DNA of 64,000 bases from Torreya grandis (GCA_037957365.1 JARHVA010000350.1:2418501-2482500); one strand, 5' to 3'; shown: positions 37,895-50,259, numbered from the stretch's first letter. The notes: a model not told the origin generated them from the sequence alone. Program-made: numbers and translations.

Positions 37895-39042
37895 TGTTAG
37901 GTTGTGCAGCTAAAAGCTTCACTGATGTAAGCAGGGAAGGAGGTTGTAGAAGGGTTGTGGAGTGTCACAGATGTCAGCATTGGTCAGGCCAACCAACGTC
38001 AACAAGATCAAACAAGAAGGCAATCGATGTCAGTCAAAAATCATTCGACGTCGGCACCCCCAGGTAGATAGGGACAGATGTCGATCGCCTGTGTGTTTCA
38101 GACTGTGAATGTTACAGGCAATTAGCTAATGAACCAAGTGTTTACATGTCAAGAGCCAATTTTAGACTAAGAGCTGCGGATCTAATTATTGTAATTGGAT
38201 GTCTAATTATTGTTTGGATGAGATCTATATAATAGACTCATGGATTGTATTGTAAGTTTTTCTAGTTTGAGTTGAGCAAAGTTTGCTTCTTTTGTGTGTG
38301 AGGTGAGCAAGGGTGTTCCTCCTAGTTCCACAGCAGTACCAAGGTGGGTGCTAGTTTTGGAGAGTCAGCAGGATTCTTCAGGAGTGTATGATCTTGGTCA
38401 TTAGGTGAGCATGGCTACTTTAGGAGATCTACATCATAAGTAAGATCATTAATTTGCAGGTGTATGTGTGTGCAAGGTCAAGGTTCATAGGTATGTAGAA
38501 CTAGATTGATTTGTAGGTGTGCAAGATTAGATAAGACAACAACACAACAGGGATCAGAATCAGGTGGGATCTACTTGGAGTACAGTGGGTACTCATAGAG
38601 AGCAAAGAGGAAGGTAAGGAAGATCCTTCCATAAGTAAGGTCTATTGAGGTGCAGGTTGTTGCAGGTTTAGGGGAGATCTACTTGGAGTACATTGTGTAC
38701 TTGTGGAGTGTGTGGAACACTTGTGGAGTGCGTGGAGCACAGGTGTAAGGTGAACACCAACTCTGTGTTTGAGTTGGGTGTTGGGACCTAAGGGAGAGAT
38801 CTTTGAGGGAAGATTTATTGTTTATGCCCTAGAGTTGTGGGAGCCCTAGAGGTGTGTAAGGAAGAAGAACTATGGCAGCCTTCTTTGTTGTATTTCCTTC
38901 TGAAAGAGTTTTAATACAAGTTGTGTATTGTCTCTCATATCATGTGTTATTTCTAGATTCTAGTTACTTGTGTATTCTGGTTAATTTTCACATGTTAAGT
39001 TGCTTGGTAATCAATTGTGTGCTTCCGTTATTCATCCCAATA
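37895..39042 (+). repeat. Copia 3' LTR
   Basis: It begins TGTTAGG after the tract AAGTGGGAGAT and ends ATCCCAATA just before GCCTC. It is colinear with the 5' LTR over its full length. ORF 38,872-39,060 equals the incidental ORF in the 5' LTR. Confidence 0.95.
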
Positions 39043-39047
39043 GCCTC

Positions 39048-40990
39048 CTACCTGCATTAGGGATTTTTTTTTTTTTTAGTATTCGAAATCAACACTCATG
39101 CAAGTCAAAAATAAATCTGTATATGATACTTCAATATTTTATCCCTATCATATGAGAATTAAGATACAACTAGCGTGAGATCTATATGTACTTTTCACTA
39201 ATGCAATGGTCATATTTTGGCATAATTATGTAGAAAATGAAATTAATATATGCTATATCTATATGCCATCCTTGTAAATGTTTAGGTGTAAGATATGATG
39301 AATTCATGTTATAAATGTATGTGTATAAATATACTTAAATTAAAACTATGAATTTATTATCACACAAGATGACAACATAGAAGTAAGAAAACTAATGATT
39401 AAGCATAATGAAAGATGGTGAACATAGGGGAATAGGGCCAATGGACCAATAACAAACATGACCACTACCATAATGTTTTGATAGTGTTTAGACCATTATC
39501 AATATGTTTTGATAATGGTCAAAATGAGAAAACCCTAAAATAAATACACAAATGAACTACATGAACATCTAGGAGGACCCTAAAGGAGAAAAATGATAGA
39601 TCAAAGAATATTTAGGAATGAATAATATTAAGGGAAATTAATATGGGTCTAAACAAATGGATAAATACATCAATTAGACTTAATTTAAACCAAATATCCA
39701 TATGTACAAAAATTTTATAATAACATTACAATTATAAGTCTTGTACCAAAATTAGTTGTCTACATAATAAACCACTTTAAAATGTGTGTGAACATATACA
39801 TTAAAGTAAATCAAATAAGGTTGGATATTAATTTTTTATGTAGTCATCTCAGTACCTATAAGTTATGCTTAAAATTAGTTTAGGGTATGAAAGTGATTTA
39901 CAATTCAAAAGGAGGAGAAAGATTACCTTGTATTAAATTCTAGTTCCAACATCTTGAAAAACAAAAATCCTTTTCTCTTCACTATCTACATGATTTATCC
40001 TCAATGACCCTCTGTAAACATCTTGAATGTAAGTAAAATAAAATGTGAATTCACACAAGTAGATCAATATCTGTATAAATCAATAATAATGTAACCAAAT
40101 AAAATAGTTTAAAAAATGAGAAATAAATAGTATGAATGAATACACTTAGAATTATGTGAACCATGTTATCATATCTAAAAAATATTAATATTTCATGGTC
40201 ATCAATTACCTATACCATGTGGGAAAAACTCTAAAATACTTATCGTACTAACACTATCAAGTGACAAAGTTTGCTTCTTAAATTAAGAATTAAACATTTG
40301 GAACTTCTCTATAACCTCTTTACCTAAATCTATAACCTATTAAAAGATTATAACCACATTAAAAATATGTGACTGTAAATGGAATAATCCAACTATATTC
40401 CCCTCTTTTAGGTGAGGGATGTTCTTTCATATCAATCATCTGTAAATAAAAAATCATGCACACCATGTGGAAAATAGTTTTTTTAATAATAATCATTTAA
40501 ATTACATTTTAACACATGTATATAATCATTGAATAATATCATCATCAAATCTCATTGATTAACACATTACTAATATGTTGAATTAGAATAAATATAACCA
40601 AAGGGTATGGAAAGGGAGGGACATGAATTTTCCTTGATGTAATAGGAAAGGATGGAAATGAGATATGACATAAGGAAATAATATTAGAGGAAAGGGTGTG
40701 GGATATTAGGATAAATACATTCACTAGGATCATAAATCATAGCACCCTAATATAGGCCCTTCCTCAACCAAACAAATGAACACCTTGAAAAATTAAACAA
40801 AAAATGGAAAAAGTATTAGATTTTAGTTGTGATATAAAATAAATTAGAGAACATAAATGTGTAGAGAATAAGTTTACATTAAATGAGAAACTAAATAGGA
40901 AGAAGAATAATATGAATTTGAAGGGGGAAATGAGGAAGCACCAAAGGATCCAAAATAAACCATCTCTTGACATGCACTATTAAAGATTAG
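39048..40990. other. AT-rich DNA, no supported gene; 14-T run at 39,064-39,077
   Basis: This is the copia insertion flank followed by sequence upstream of the chromovirus-like protease. The gag of that element would be expected in the last kilobase, but I cannot read one. Minus ORFs 40,733-40,545 and 40,973-40,764 have no recognisable domain. Confidence 0.4.
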
Positions 40991-41830
40991 TACTCCAAAA
41001 AACACTCAAGTTAATGGGATTTATAAACAAAAAATGGTAATAGTTTTCATTGATTCAAGAAGTGATCATAATTTGTTTAACAATGAGTTGGTTATATGAT
41101 TGAATTGCCTTGTCTTTCCAACCCCATAATTTCAAGATATGATTGTTGATGGTGGTAAAGTTATATATTCAATAAAATTACACAGTAACAAACTAGTATT
41201 AGGGGACTACCTTTTCAAAAGCACCATTTTTTAATTATCATGGGTGGAGTGGATATAATTTTGAGATTATAATGGCTCACAAACTTAGGCATTATAGAGA
41301 TGAAATTTTAGTAGGTATTCACATGTTTTCATTCTAAGGTAGATACATTTATTTTAGGGGGACTAAAAATGAAGTATCCATATATAGTGAACTCTCATCA
41401 GAAGTGGAAGCTTTTCAAAAAATAATCTAATGGATTTGTAAGAAAACAATTTCGCTAGAAGCTTAACACTCTTATTATTAGAAGATATGTTGAAAATAGT
41501 TCCACATAAAAAATATTAGGACCATGAAATTGAACTTGTATGAGGGATCTAACCACCCAAAATTATACCTTATAAGTACCCATATACATTTAATATTTGT
41601 ATTGAGAAGATAGTTCAAGATATGTTTGAATTTGGTATTATTCATTGTAGTCAAATTGCATATCTTTATCTAGTGGTAATGGCACATAATAAGAATTAAA
41701 ATTGTTTCATGTTTCCAAACTACATAGAGCTAAATAATTTCACCATTAAAGATAAGTTTTCCATGCTTGTGATTGCTGATTTTATATATGATTTAATTAG
41801 ATATTTTTTAAAATTATATATAGGTTTTTT
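40991..41830 (+). pseudogene. Chromovirus-like Ty3/gypsy protease and RT N-terminal part
   Basis: At 41,046-41,081 the plus strand reads FIDSRSDHNLFN, the retropepsin motif D-S-G-S-x-H-N with Gly changed to Arg (a G to A change). Further protease-like text runs to about 41,340. From about 41,560 the RT fingers appear: a trace of the YRYP region, then FTIKDKFSMLVIADFIYDL at about 41,739-41,795, matching the ...KDKFPIP-x-IDELLDEL pattern. Then pol stops abruptly. The rest of RT resumes at about 53,930. The residue pattern suggests a chromovirus. It is more decayed than the elements nested in it. Confidence 0.75.
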
Positions 41831-41873
41831 TAAAGGTCCCATAGGAAAAATCCCTATGTAAAATTTTGGTTAA

Positions 41874-41878
41874 TATTG
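41874..41878. repeat. Target-site duplication TATTG, left copy
   Basis: TATTG directly precedes the LTR at 41,879 and recurs at 52,454-52,458 directly after the other LTR. Confidence 0.9.
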
Positions 41879-44078
41879 TGTTGGGTGAATATTTTGTCAC
41901 CAACTGACTGACAACAAAATATGTGTATCAACCACAACATAAGGAGATTTATACAGCAAAATGGATGTGGTGACCACGGCCAGATTGAGACAAATCTCTC
42001 CTCTCAGCAAGGGGAGGTTCCCTATAAACTATAGTATACTATAGATAAGCTAAAAATACACTCAGGGGTGAAATCATACCATCCATCTCTCTTTTTTTAG
42101 ACATGGTGTTCACAAAATAGAGGAGAATTCTGGTGTAATTACTGAAGGCACTTTTCTTCTTTCAGAAGTGATATTCAACTAATAGCAGTATTCTTCTTGG
42201 GTAGTAAAAGAAACTACAAGAAACCAATGAAAGCATAAAGTCTTTCATTGTCTCTCTTACTAATTAGGACAAAGTAACACAACATGATTAAATGTAGCTC
42301 AAAGTATGCACCTAAAACTATAATAGAGTAAAGGATAATGAAAGATAAAGAGAACTCAAAGTCTCTTTAGTATCCTTTACACAAAACATAGACTGAAGAC
42401 AATTATGGTAGCACAAAGTCTCCCACAGTCAGCTTCGAGACATCTTCCAACTTACTTCCACTTGTTCTACTTGTTTGATTAAATGGACAAGACTATATTT
42501 AGGAAACATACATAAGAACAATTTCCTAGAGGACACAAACTAATTCCAACACAAAGTTTGAAAGGTCACTTGCTTTCTCATTCATTTAACAAAATATGAT
42601 TAATAGTCTGAGCTCAAACTCTCAAGATTGCCTTTTAATTTTGGTAGAGCTTCACTTCTAATAAAAAAGAGATCTCCTTTATACAAAATGAGAGATTACA
42701 ATATATAACATCACAAGAAAGACTTGGGCACTTGTTTTCATGAAAATGGCCCATGCTGAATTGAATGCATTGAATATCTATGAAAGGGCCATGTTGGAAT
42801 AGTTCATCAACCTTGACTTTAACATTCTAAATCATCTCAAATGTCTCTTACTAAGCATGGGTTGTCTGGTCTTCTTTATGACACTTACACGACTGTCCAT
42901 TCACCTTTACTCAATGTAGAAAAATAAGCCACACCTTTGAATGCTTATGTTCTCTAATGTCCACCTGGTGGACTATTCCACCTACTAGAAATAACTCTCC
43001 TATAGATATTTCTATATTTCTTGTAGTTGTTCTCTCTTTCCTTGCCATGTTTTGTCTCTTCCTGGTGATCTGAGCTCTCAGGGCTATCTTCTCGCTTCCT
43101 GTAAGCTCTTTTGGCTCCTTTTTGGGCTAGTCACTGAGCTTGTTCTTAGGCCTTTTGAAAATCAATAGTTATTCCATCACCATAATATTGACATCTGTAG
43201 GGACGTCACTGGTCGCTTGAACATCTTTAAACCTTGAACCTTGAACTCTTTTGGTTCAAAGGTTTAATGTTTTGTAAAGGGCCACATTCGCTCTCTTTTT
43301 CTTCTTTGGTTGAACCATTTATTTGAACTTTCTAGAATCTTTCACTTCATTCACTCGAATCTTCCTTTCAAACTTTGAACCTTTGAAACCTTTGAACCAT
43401 TGAACCTTTTGAACCATTTTAGTTCAAGGTTCAACAGTTCAATGGTTCAATCTTCATTCTTCAAATTCTTTTATTCTCTATGTCTTTTGAACTTATGGAA
43501 CTCATTGAAACTTTTAAACCTTTGAACCATTTTGGTTCAAGATTTAATGGTTCAATCTTATCTCTTTGAATTCTTTGAAGTCTTGAAATCTCTAGATCCT
43601 TTCATTTTTTAAGTCCATCAAACTCATTGAACTCATTAAACTTTTGAACTCATAGAACCATTTTGGTTCAAGGTTCAACGGTTCAATAGTTGAACCTTCA
43701 CTCTTCAAAGCCTTCTTTTCTTTAAGTCCACCAAAGTCTTTGAACCTTTGAATGCTAAACCTTTGAACCTTGTAGAGGTGGGGTTCAATGGTTCAAAGTG
43801 GTTCATTCTATTTTTTTGAAGCCCACCATTAAGTCTTTTGATCAAACCTTTACATTGAACCATCCTCAAAACACTAAGGAAAAGCCTCAAGTGTTTTGAA
43901 CCTCCTTTGAAGAAAGCCCACCTATTGAACCTATGACTTCCTTAGCTAAAAAGGCTTGAATATTTGAAAAAACTTAACTGATCAGAACATTTTGAAAGAA
44001 AGAGAGCATTTTGGCCTACAAGACCAAAATGGTCGGCCTGTTGTCCTCAAAATCAAGTGATAGATTTTGGGAACAATA
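41879..44078 (-). repeat. 3' LTR of the Tat-like element
   Basis: Read on the minus strand it starts TATTGTTCCCAAAATC (TG changed to TA) and ends AATATTCACCCAACA. It contains several TTGAACC/GGTTCAA repeat blocks at about 43,230-43,800. ORF 43,890-43,705 is incidental. Confidence 0.92.
43230..43800. repeat. TTGAACC / GGTTCAA inverted-heptamer array in the 3' LTR
   Basis: Three to four diverged units of about 120-130 bases each centre on a near-palindrome, TTGAACCATTTTGGTTCAAG (about 43,411, 43,528 and 43,657). Extra GGTTCAA copies follow it. The 5' LTR has the same array at about 51,620-52,170. Confidence 0.85.
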
Positions 44079-44329
44079 ACTGGCTCCAGTTGGGGAACTT
44101 CCATCAATTGAAAATAAAAGCAATTAAAGGGATTAGAAACTAGAATCTCAGTGCCTTTATCTATGCCATTAGGCTATGGAGTCACACTTACCCAAAAAGA
44201 AAGGTGCCAAAAACAAGTGGAGCTAAAAACAAATGAAAAACACAAAACAAAGAAAGACTATACATATATATAAATGGACTTATCTGATACTTCAAAGATT
44301 AAAGTGCTTCAGATGCTACCCATTATGAG

Positions 44330-45640
44330 GTAGAGTAAATGGCATTCCATCTTGATATCTCAACAAGAAACTATTTTCACCATTTAAACGATGAATGGAA
44401 AATGGGCCTCTCCACAGGGAATTTAATTTTCCATGTATTCCTTTTGGTTATCTCCTCTTGTCCCACAACAAGACTTGATCCCCAATCTGAAAATCATGGA
44501 TCCTTGTTTTCTGATCAAAGAGTCTCTTTACCAAACTTTGATGCACAACAATTTAGTCCACCACCATAGTTCATTGCTCATTAAGCTCAGTCAAGCACAT
44601 GATCATTTTGTCGATGGAACTTTCAAAAGTTGAATCTTTCACTACCTTTGATAACTTTAACGCTGGTAACTCTAGGGTGATTGGTATCTCTGCATTGAGA
44701 CCATATAGAAGTTGAAATGGGGACATACCAATTACCCTCTTAGGTGTAATTCTATCTTCCCATAAAGCATCAAGCAATGCTTTATGCTAGGTTCTTTGAT
44801 TGTCATCTACCAGCTTCCTGATAATGGTCACTAGGTTCTTATTGCTTGATTCTACTTGACCATTTCCTTGTGGATAATAGTTAGAAGAGTGGGAGAGAAT
44901 AATCCCATAATAGTAGTAGAACTAGGTGATCTCATGAGAAGATAAATAAGCTATATTGTCTATTACAATATTGGTTGGGACCCTAAACTTGGAAATGATG
45001 TTTTCCTTGAGGAAATTACATACCACCTCTAAAGTGGCGTGCTTGACTAGACTGGATTCCACCCACTTGGTAAAGTAGTTAATGGCTGTAAGGATAGAAT
45101 CATGTCTAGCACTTGAGGACAAATTTACAACACTAATGAAATCAATTCCCCATTGCTGAAATGACTCTTCTATCAGCACAGGCTTGAGAGGTAATGCAGC
45201 CAACTTAGGTTTGCCAATGAATTGTTGACATAGCTCGCATCTACGCACCCAAGCATATGAATCTTGAAATAGAGTAGGCCAATAGTACTTGGCTCATATA
45301 ATCTTATGGGTAGTCACAGGCACAACAAAATGTCCTCCATAATCCAAATTTTGGAAGGACTCCAAAAGTTTCTTCTATTTTGATTTATCCACGCAGTGAA
45401 GGAATACCCCATTAGGGTTCCTCTTATATATATTGTTGTCCCATAGGACAAATTTGGTAGATTTCAACTTAATAGTCCTCTTTTCTTTACAAGACAAGTG
45501 AGTAGGACACTCACCACAGGTAAGGAAATGAGAAATATTTGAATACCACTCATTCACAGTGGTGATAAAAAGAACTATTGGTATGTCTTCAACTTTTATT
45601 TCTTCATGCCCTACTTATTCTAGTATGTTATAAGCAATTA
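44330..45640 (-). pseudogene. Integrase of the Tat-like element
   Basis: The order is as in gypsy integrases. The N-terminal part (45,557-45,375, with NIYKRNPNGVFL) is followed by the core 45,248-44,922, which contains CELCQQFIGK, QQWGIDFISVVN (first catalytic Asp), NYFTKWVES and the VIDN segment (second Asp). Next come 44,777-44,571 with the SPFQLLYG box and the C-terminal GKF/W-x-GPF-like box near 44,400. The frame is nearly open over long pieces, with few stops. It would insert the cDNA into the genome. Plus ORFs at 44,339-44,633 are shadows. Confidence 0.9.
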
Positions 45641-45699
45641 ATTGGTAGAGGCCCCTTCCCTGCACAAGCTTCATTGGTTTGATAACAAGATCAAACTCC

Positions 45700-46080
45700 T
45701 AGATTTTGGCAATCGAATTACCCCTTTTGGTCTCAAACTCCTATTGATTTAGTATGGATTTGACTATTGTGTTAAGAACCAGAGAAATAGTGTGTGAGCT
45801 TAAAATGTAAAAATAGAAGTGCTTTACCACCTTTACCACAATATGAGCATGCTTCTCCATGTTTGAATACTTCAGCTCATGAGCTTTAAGAGGATAGCTC
45901 ATAAAGGAGATGGGAGATTCCACACCTTCTTTGTTCTGCTAAACCAAGATGGCTAAAAGCATATGTTCAAAAGCATAGCTATACATCATGAAGTCTTTGG
46001 TGTAATTAGGACAAACTAGAATTGGGGCATGGGTGATAGCTTCATTGATGTCTTGAAATGCTGACTCGCCTTCTTCAGTC
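45700..46080 (-). pseudogene. RNase H of gypsy type, after RT
   Basis: The minus strand reads a typical segment, PISFMSYPLKAHELKYSNME, near 45,900-45,850 and a connecting stretch ANFSWTEEGESAFQDI near 46,100-46,060. This is the domain that normally follows RT in Ty3/gypsy elements. ORF 45,923-45,741 is part of it. Confidence 0.8.
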
Positions 46081-47215
46081 CAGCTAAAATTGGCTTTGCC
46101 TTTCATCATATTGACAATATGGTGAGTCTTCTCTGTGAATTCAGGAATGAACCTTCACAAAAAATTCATCTTTCTAAAGAAAGAGTGAACTGCAGTATTA
46201 CTGGTAGGAAGAGAAATCTCTTGAATGGATTTGACCCTTTTTGGGTCAATCTTTATGCCTTCTCAGGACACAGTGTGACTGAGAAGTTTACCTTTTGTAA
46301 CCCCAAAAATTGACTTCTTGGGATTAAGAGAAATACCATTCTGCCTACATCACTCCAACACTTATTGTAAATGATGCACATGATCAAGATGATGCTTAGA
46401 AAATACTTTCAAGTCGTCAAGGTATACCACAATGAACTTACCCATTTTATTTTTGAAAGCAAGATCCATTGCTCTTTGGAAGGTGGTGCCAGCATTGATC
46501 AAGCCAAAAGGCATTCTTCAATATACAAAGGTGCCCCAAGGTGTTGTGAAGGTAGTCTTATGTTGGTATACTTCACCAACTTCCACTTGATTATATCCTA
46601 AAAAGCCATCTAACATTGATAACATCTCAGTGCCAGTCACTATCTGCAGTAGCTGATCCATGATGGGCAAGGGATAATTGTCCTTTAATGATGACTTATT
46701 TAGATTTTTGAAATCAACACACAGGAAAATTTCTTCATTTTTTTCTTATAGGGACTATATTCACATCCCAAGTGGAATGATGGATTAGAAAAATAATTCT
46801 TGCATTCAACATTTTTTATATCTCAGATAAAATCATGCCTAATATCCTTGGGTTGTACTGCCTTTACTTCTGCTTGTGAGGCAACAAACCAATCTTGAGA
46901 GGAATTTTGTGCTTGATTTATTTAGGTCTGAGAGATTTCAGATCATCATATGAATATGCTAAACATCAATGTAATGGTGAAGCAGAGTGATAAATTTGAA
47001 TTTTTCATCAGGGGTAAAATAATTCCCAATGTTGACCATTTTTGGATTGTCTTCTATACTCAAATTTATTTGATCAAAATCCTTGGAGGATTTAGAATAT
47101 ATTTGTTATTCCTTGATAAACCTATCATGGTTGTCAAAAAGTTTCTTAAGAGAAACCAATCCTTTGGGAATTTTATTCCCTTTGAGCTGAAGGAACTCCT
47201 CATCAGCTTTTGAAT
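46081..47215 (-). pseudogene. Reverse transcriptase of the Tat-like element
   Basis: Motifs appear in order on the minus strand: VDFKNLNKSSLKDNYPLP (about 46,720-46,660), LDGFLGYNQVEV (about 46,620-46,585, catalytic Asp), TTFTTPWGTF, then MPFGLINAGTTFQRAMD (about 46,520-46,470). VVYLDDLKVFSK follows (YLDD at 46,413-46,424), then ISLNPKKSIFGV. Only a few stops break it. All three catalytic Asp are present. The segment before the fingers contains the IPKGLVSLKKLFD region. Plus ORFs at 46,119-47,213 are shadows. Confidence 0.92.
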
Positions 47216-47289
47216 TTGTTTCGAGAGCTAATTCCCACATTGGAGATTGACTACCTTCAAAATGTAGCTTCTCAAAGCTGTCCATCTAT

Positions 47290-47810
47290 TCCAAAAAAGC
47301 AATGATTTGGTTTTCACTATTAAACACCTACCAATGGTCAGCATTATCAAGTACACTTGGTCAAAAGACCAACTTGATAGTGTACCTATCTTCTTTGAAA
47401 TCTTGGTGAGGGACCAAGAGAGTTGCGGAGATGGCTAATGCATCTACATGATTGTTGAATTCTCTAGGCACAATAGAAATATTAAAAGCATCAAAGATTT
47501 CAATGTAGTCCCACACCAGATTTTGCATAATATCACAATCTTTTATTCTTGGTTTGATACAGGTTCCTCACCTGATAAACCACCAGTTCAACATCCCCTT
47601 TAGCATGAAGGATATTAACACCTTTATCTTGAGTAGCCTTTAATATGAGCATCAATGATTCATACTCAATAGTGTTTTTAGTGTTGCCGAACTACAACTT
47701 ATATGCATAGGGGAAGATATCTCCTTGAAGAGATATTAAAATAACTCTAGCTCTAGAATTGGTAGAAGAATTGTTGCCATCGAATTCCAAAATCTAGATA
47801 TTATCAGAAT
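47290..47810 (-). pseudogene. Additional RNase H-like domain between protease and RT
   Basis: Near 47,800-47,560 the minus strand reads ILEFDGNNSS, then IEYESLMLILKAT and ILHAKGDVELVVYQVRNLYQ. This is the RNase HI-type order DG-S, then E-Y-E-A-L, then GD-x-x-LV-x-x-Q. Asp, Glu and Asp of the active site can be matched. A second, standard RNase H follows RT in the same element, so this element has two, and this one lies upstream of RT. From memory, Tat-group elements carry an extra archaeal-type RNase H, and some plant gypsy polyproteins have it ahead of RT. I cannot verify the match here. Confidence 0.75.
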
Positions 47811-48062
47811 CTGGTCTTCTTTCAGATTTTTATTCATTAGGGAGAGAAGATCATTTTCACCTATACTGCACCCTACCAATTTTTATGATGTCTTATCTGA
47901 ATATTTTGGATTGTCAACTATATAACTTTCATTTACTAAAATAGGAATGTCTTTAGTAAAAAAAAAGTAATTACCCATGCCTGAAGACTCAAACAAAATT
48001 TGAGCTTTAGGGGTTGAAGTTTGAGTGACTATGTACTTTGATTCCTTCTCAGGAAGTAACCT

Positions 48063-48566
48063 TTACATGATGCCCTTGATAGGGATCCTCACCTCAGATA
48101 GGTCCATACTTAATTCTCCACCAACATCCTTGCAAAACAATTTCCCAAGAAGAATGCCATAGGAGGCTGAGATGTCGGCAACCATGGCTCTCATTTTGAT
48201 TCTCTTATCTGGGAAGGCCACAAATGCAAATTGAGCATCTTTGATTTGTCTCAGTAAAGGCACTTGTTTGTTTTCCATGGAGAAACATCTCCCAAAGGTC
48301 TTATTCAGTGTGAGACTAAGAGATTCTACCACCTTGGTAGGCATGACATTGTCAAAAGCTCCTGATTCTATAATGCAATTGTTCAACTGATGACCATTTA
48401 TCAATAGGGAGACATAAAATGGTTCTACTTTTCCAAGGGCAGCTAGAGGAGTAATCACAAGATTATTTTGGGTAGGTGTGTTCTTTGAGGGAATAGAAGT
48501 TAATTTTGAAATATCTTGTCCTGTAGGGATGGTTTTATTTTTGATGCATTCAACGAGTCTATCCAA
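48063..48566 (-). pseudogene. Aspartic protease of the Tat-like element
   Basis: This is one open frame of 167 codons, the longest in the window. It contains IIESGAFDNVMP (about 48,381-48,345), where the retropepsin motif normally reads DSGA. The catalytic Asp has become Glu, so it should be inactive. Downstream come FGRCFSMENK and ILLGKLFCKDVGGELSMDL, which match the region closing plant gypsy proteases. It lies between gag and the upstream RNase H-like domain. Confidence 0.88.
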
Positions 48567-50250
48567 CTACTCAGGGTTGGATTACAAGAATTCAAACTTA
48601 GATATTTGAATTTTGATCTTCTTAACATGGTCAATTATATCAAATGACTAAAATGAATTAGAGATAGAGGGAGGTAGTCCATCAATCTAGTTTTTGCTAG
48701 GTGTAGGACTAGTCTACAAATTTAAAGCAGAAGGTGAAGGAATATTTAAGGTACTTACTTTTTTATTGCTCACTAGGTCCTTTGCTTAGAAAGGCAGTGA
48801 AGTTTCTCATTTAGTGATTGAAATTGTTGGTCAAGATTCTTCCCCTTTTTTTCCTTTATCTACTTATTGAGCTGACTAGTTTTGGGACTTGGTAAATACA
48901 GTGTATGATCCATCAAATGCTTCACCTTTACTTCTGGGTTCATCCTAGTAATTTACGAAACCAATGTTGGAGTCGCTAGCTAATTTTTCTTGGCCTTCTA
49001 CAAAGAGATCAACATCATATTCTTGGTTCAACTCAGGTTGGGAAAAAAAATTAGATTCAATTTCAAGATAACCAACTGCTGAGTTATCTAGTGCTGCTTC
49101 AATGGCAAGCTTCCCTAGTGGGGGAGGAAGGTGATTTGGTTGCCCTTGATTTCTGGCAGCATTGCCCTGATATGACTAGTTAGGAAACGTCCTCCTTGGT
49201 ATATCCTAATAAGAAGGAGGAGTAGACATCCCTTGTGCCATTTTATTTTTGAGAGATACCAATTCATTTGCTAGTTTTTGCACCATAGGATTAGTGGTGC
49301 TTGTGGAAAAATATTCAGAAGATGAAGAAGATTTATTTCTATTAGGATCTCTTCTTATCTTTCCTACCAAGATAAGGTCATATTCAACCTCAGTCACAAA
49401 AATTTGAGCTGTAGCAAGGTCTATGTAGCTAGCCTACCTCAATAAGAAACTCACTTCAAGAAGCTAAGAATTGATGAAGAAGCATTTGAGATTCTCAGGT
49501 GTCAGTTGAGCAATTGTGGGAATCTTGTTCCTTAGCTTTTCAAATTTAACAATGAAGTGTATCTTGGGTTCATGAGGCTCCTTCTTCATTTGTGTAAGCT
49601 GTGCTAATAGGCCGTGAGCATCTTCTGTAGGTTTGAACCTAGCCTCAAATTTGGCTTTGAGAGTGTTATAATCAATTACTATTTGTGCTTATAGATGATA
49701 AAACCAGTCTATAGTAGTGCCTTGCAATGTCTCTACAAATATTCTAACTATAATATCTTCATATTCAATGCCTATTACACCACATGCTATGCAAAAGGCT
49801 ATAATATGTTCATCAGGATGAACCTTTCCATCACCATAGAACTTGGGGAAATTCTTTTTTGAACTATGAGGTAGTTCATGTAAAGGTGGGGTCAAATTTA
49901 GGGGACCAAAATTATTACCCTAAGGGCCTCAAGCTACCATGATATGGTTGTCAAAAAGAGGGATAATAAATCTCTATGGGATATGTATAGACAAAGCTCT
50001 ACTAGCAGAGGAAAGAGCAGCTTTACCTGGTGTTGGGGACCTAATGTTTATAGGATGAAAATCCCTAGTTCAATGAAGGTAAGATTGTGGAGGGGAAATA
50101 TCAAAATTATTTTGCTGCACAAGCTCAAATACAGGGTCAACAATACCTTGAGCTCTCTCGCTTTGTGTATATGGTGGATCTGCTAGAGTGTAAAATGGAT
50201 ATGGAAAAGAATTGAAATTACTTCAATTTGAAGTTTGAGGCTTCAAATTG
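48567..50250 (-). pseudogene. Gag of the Tat-like element
   Basis: The N-terminal part is clear at 49,895-49,689: FPKFYGDGKVHPDEHI followed by FVETLQGTTIDWFYHL, the classical plant gag core. ORF 49,397-49,206 continues with a Ser-rich stretch. A Gln/Asn/Pro-rich linker (around 49,200-49,100) leads to the protease. I did not find an intact zinc knuckle. Several stops interrupt the frame. The plus ORF 49,944-50,186 is a shadow. Confidence 0.85.
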
Positions 50251-50259
50251 CATGTTCTT

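Larger units (their letters stand above)
34773..39042 (+). mobile_element. Ty1/copia retrotransposon, internally deleted, 4.27 kb
   Basis: Two LTRs of about 1.15 kb flank only 1.97 kb of interior, about half of a normal copia body. A primer site for initiator tRNA-Met follows the 5' LTR, and a purine-rich tract (AAGTGGGAGAT) precedes the 3' LTR. The 5-bp duplication GCCTC borders the element. The interior keeps pieces of gag, pre-integrase, RT and RNase H in the correct order but lacks the integrase core and the first part of RT. Over the last 200 bases the two LTRs differ at about 8 positions by eye (4%), mostly transitions. It needed proteins from a relative to move, or was deleted after insertion. 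Confidence 0.93.

Noticed and set aside
46371..47213. Plus-strand ORFs of 76 and 87 codons
   Set aside because: Antisense to the clear RT of the minus-strand Tat-like element.
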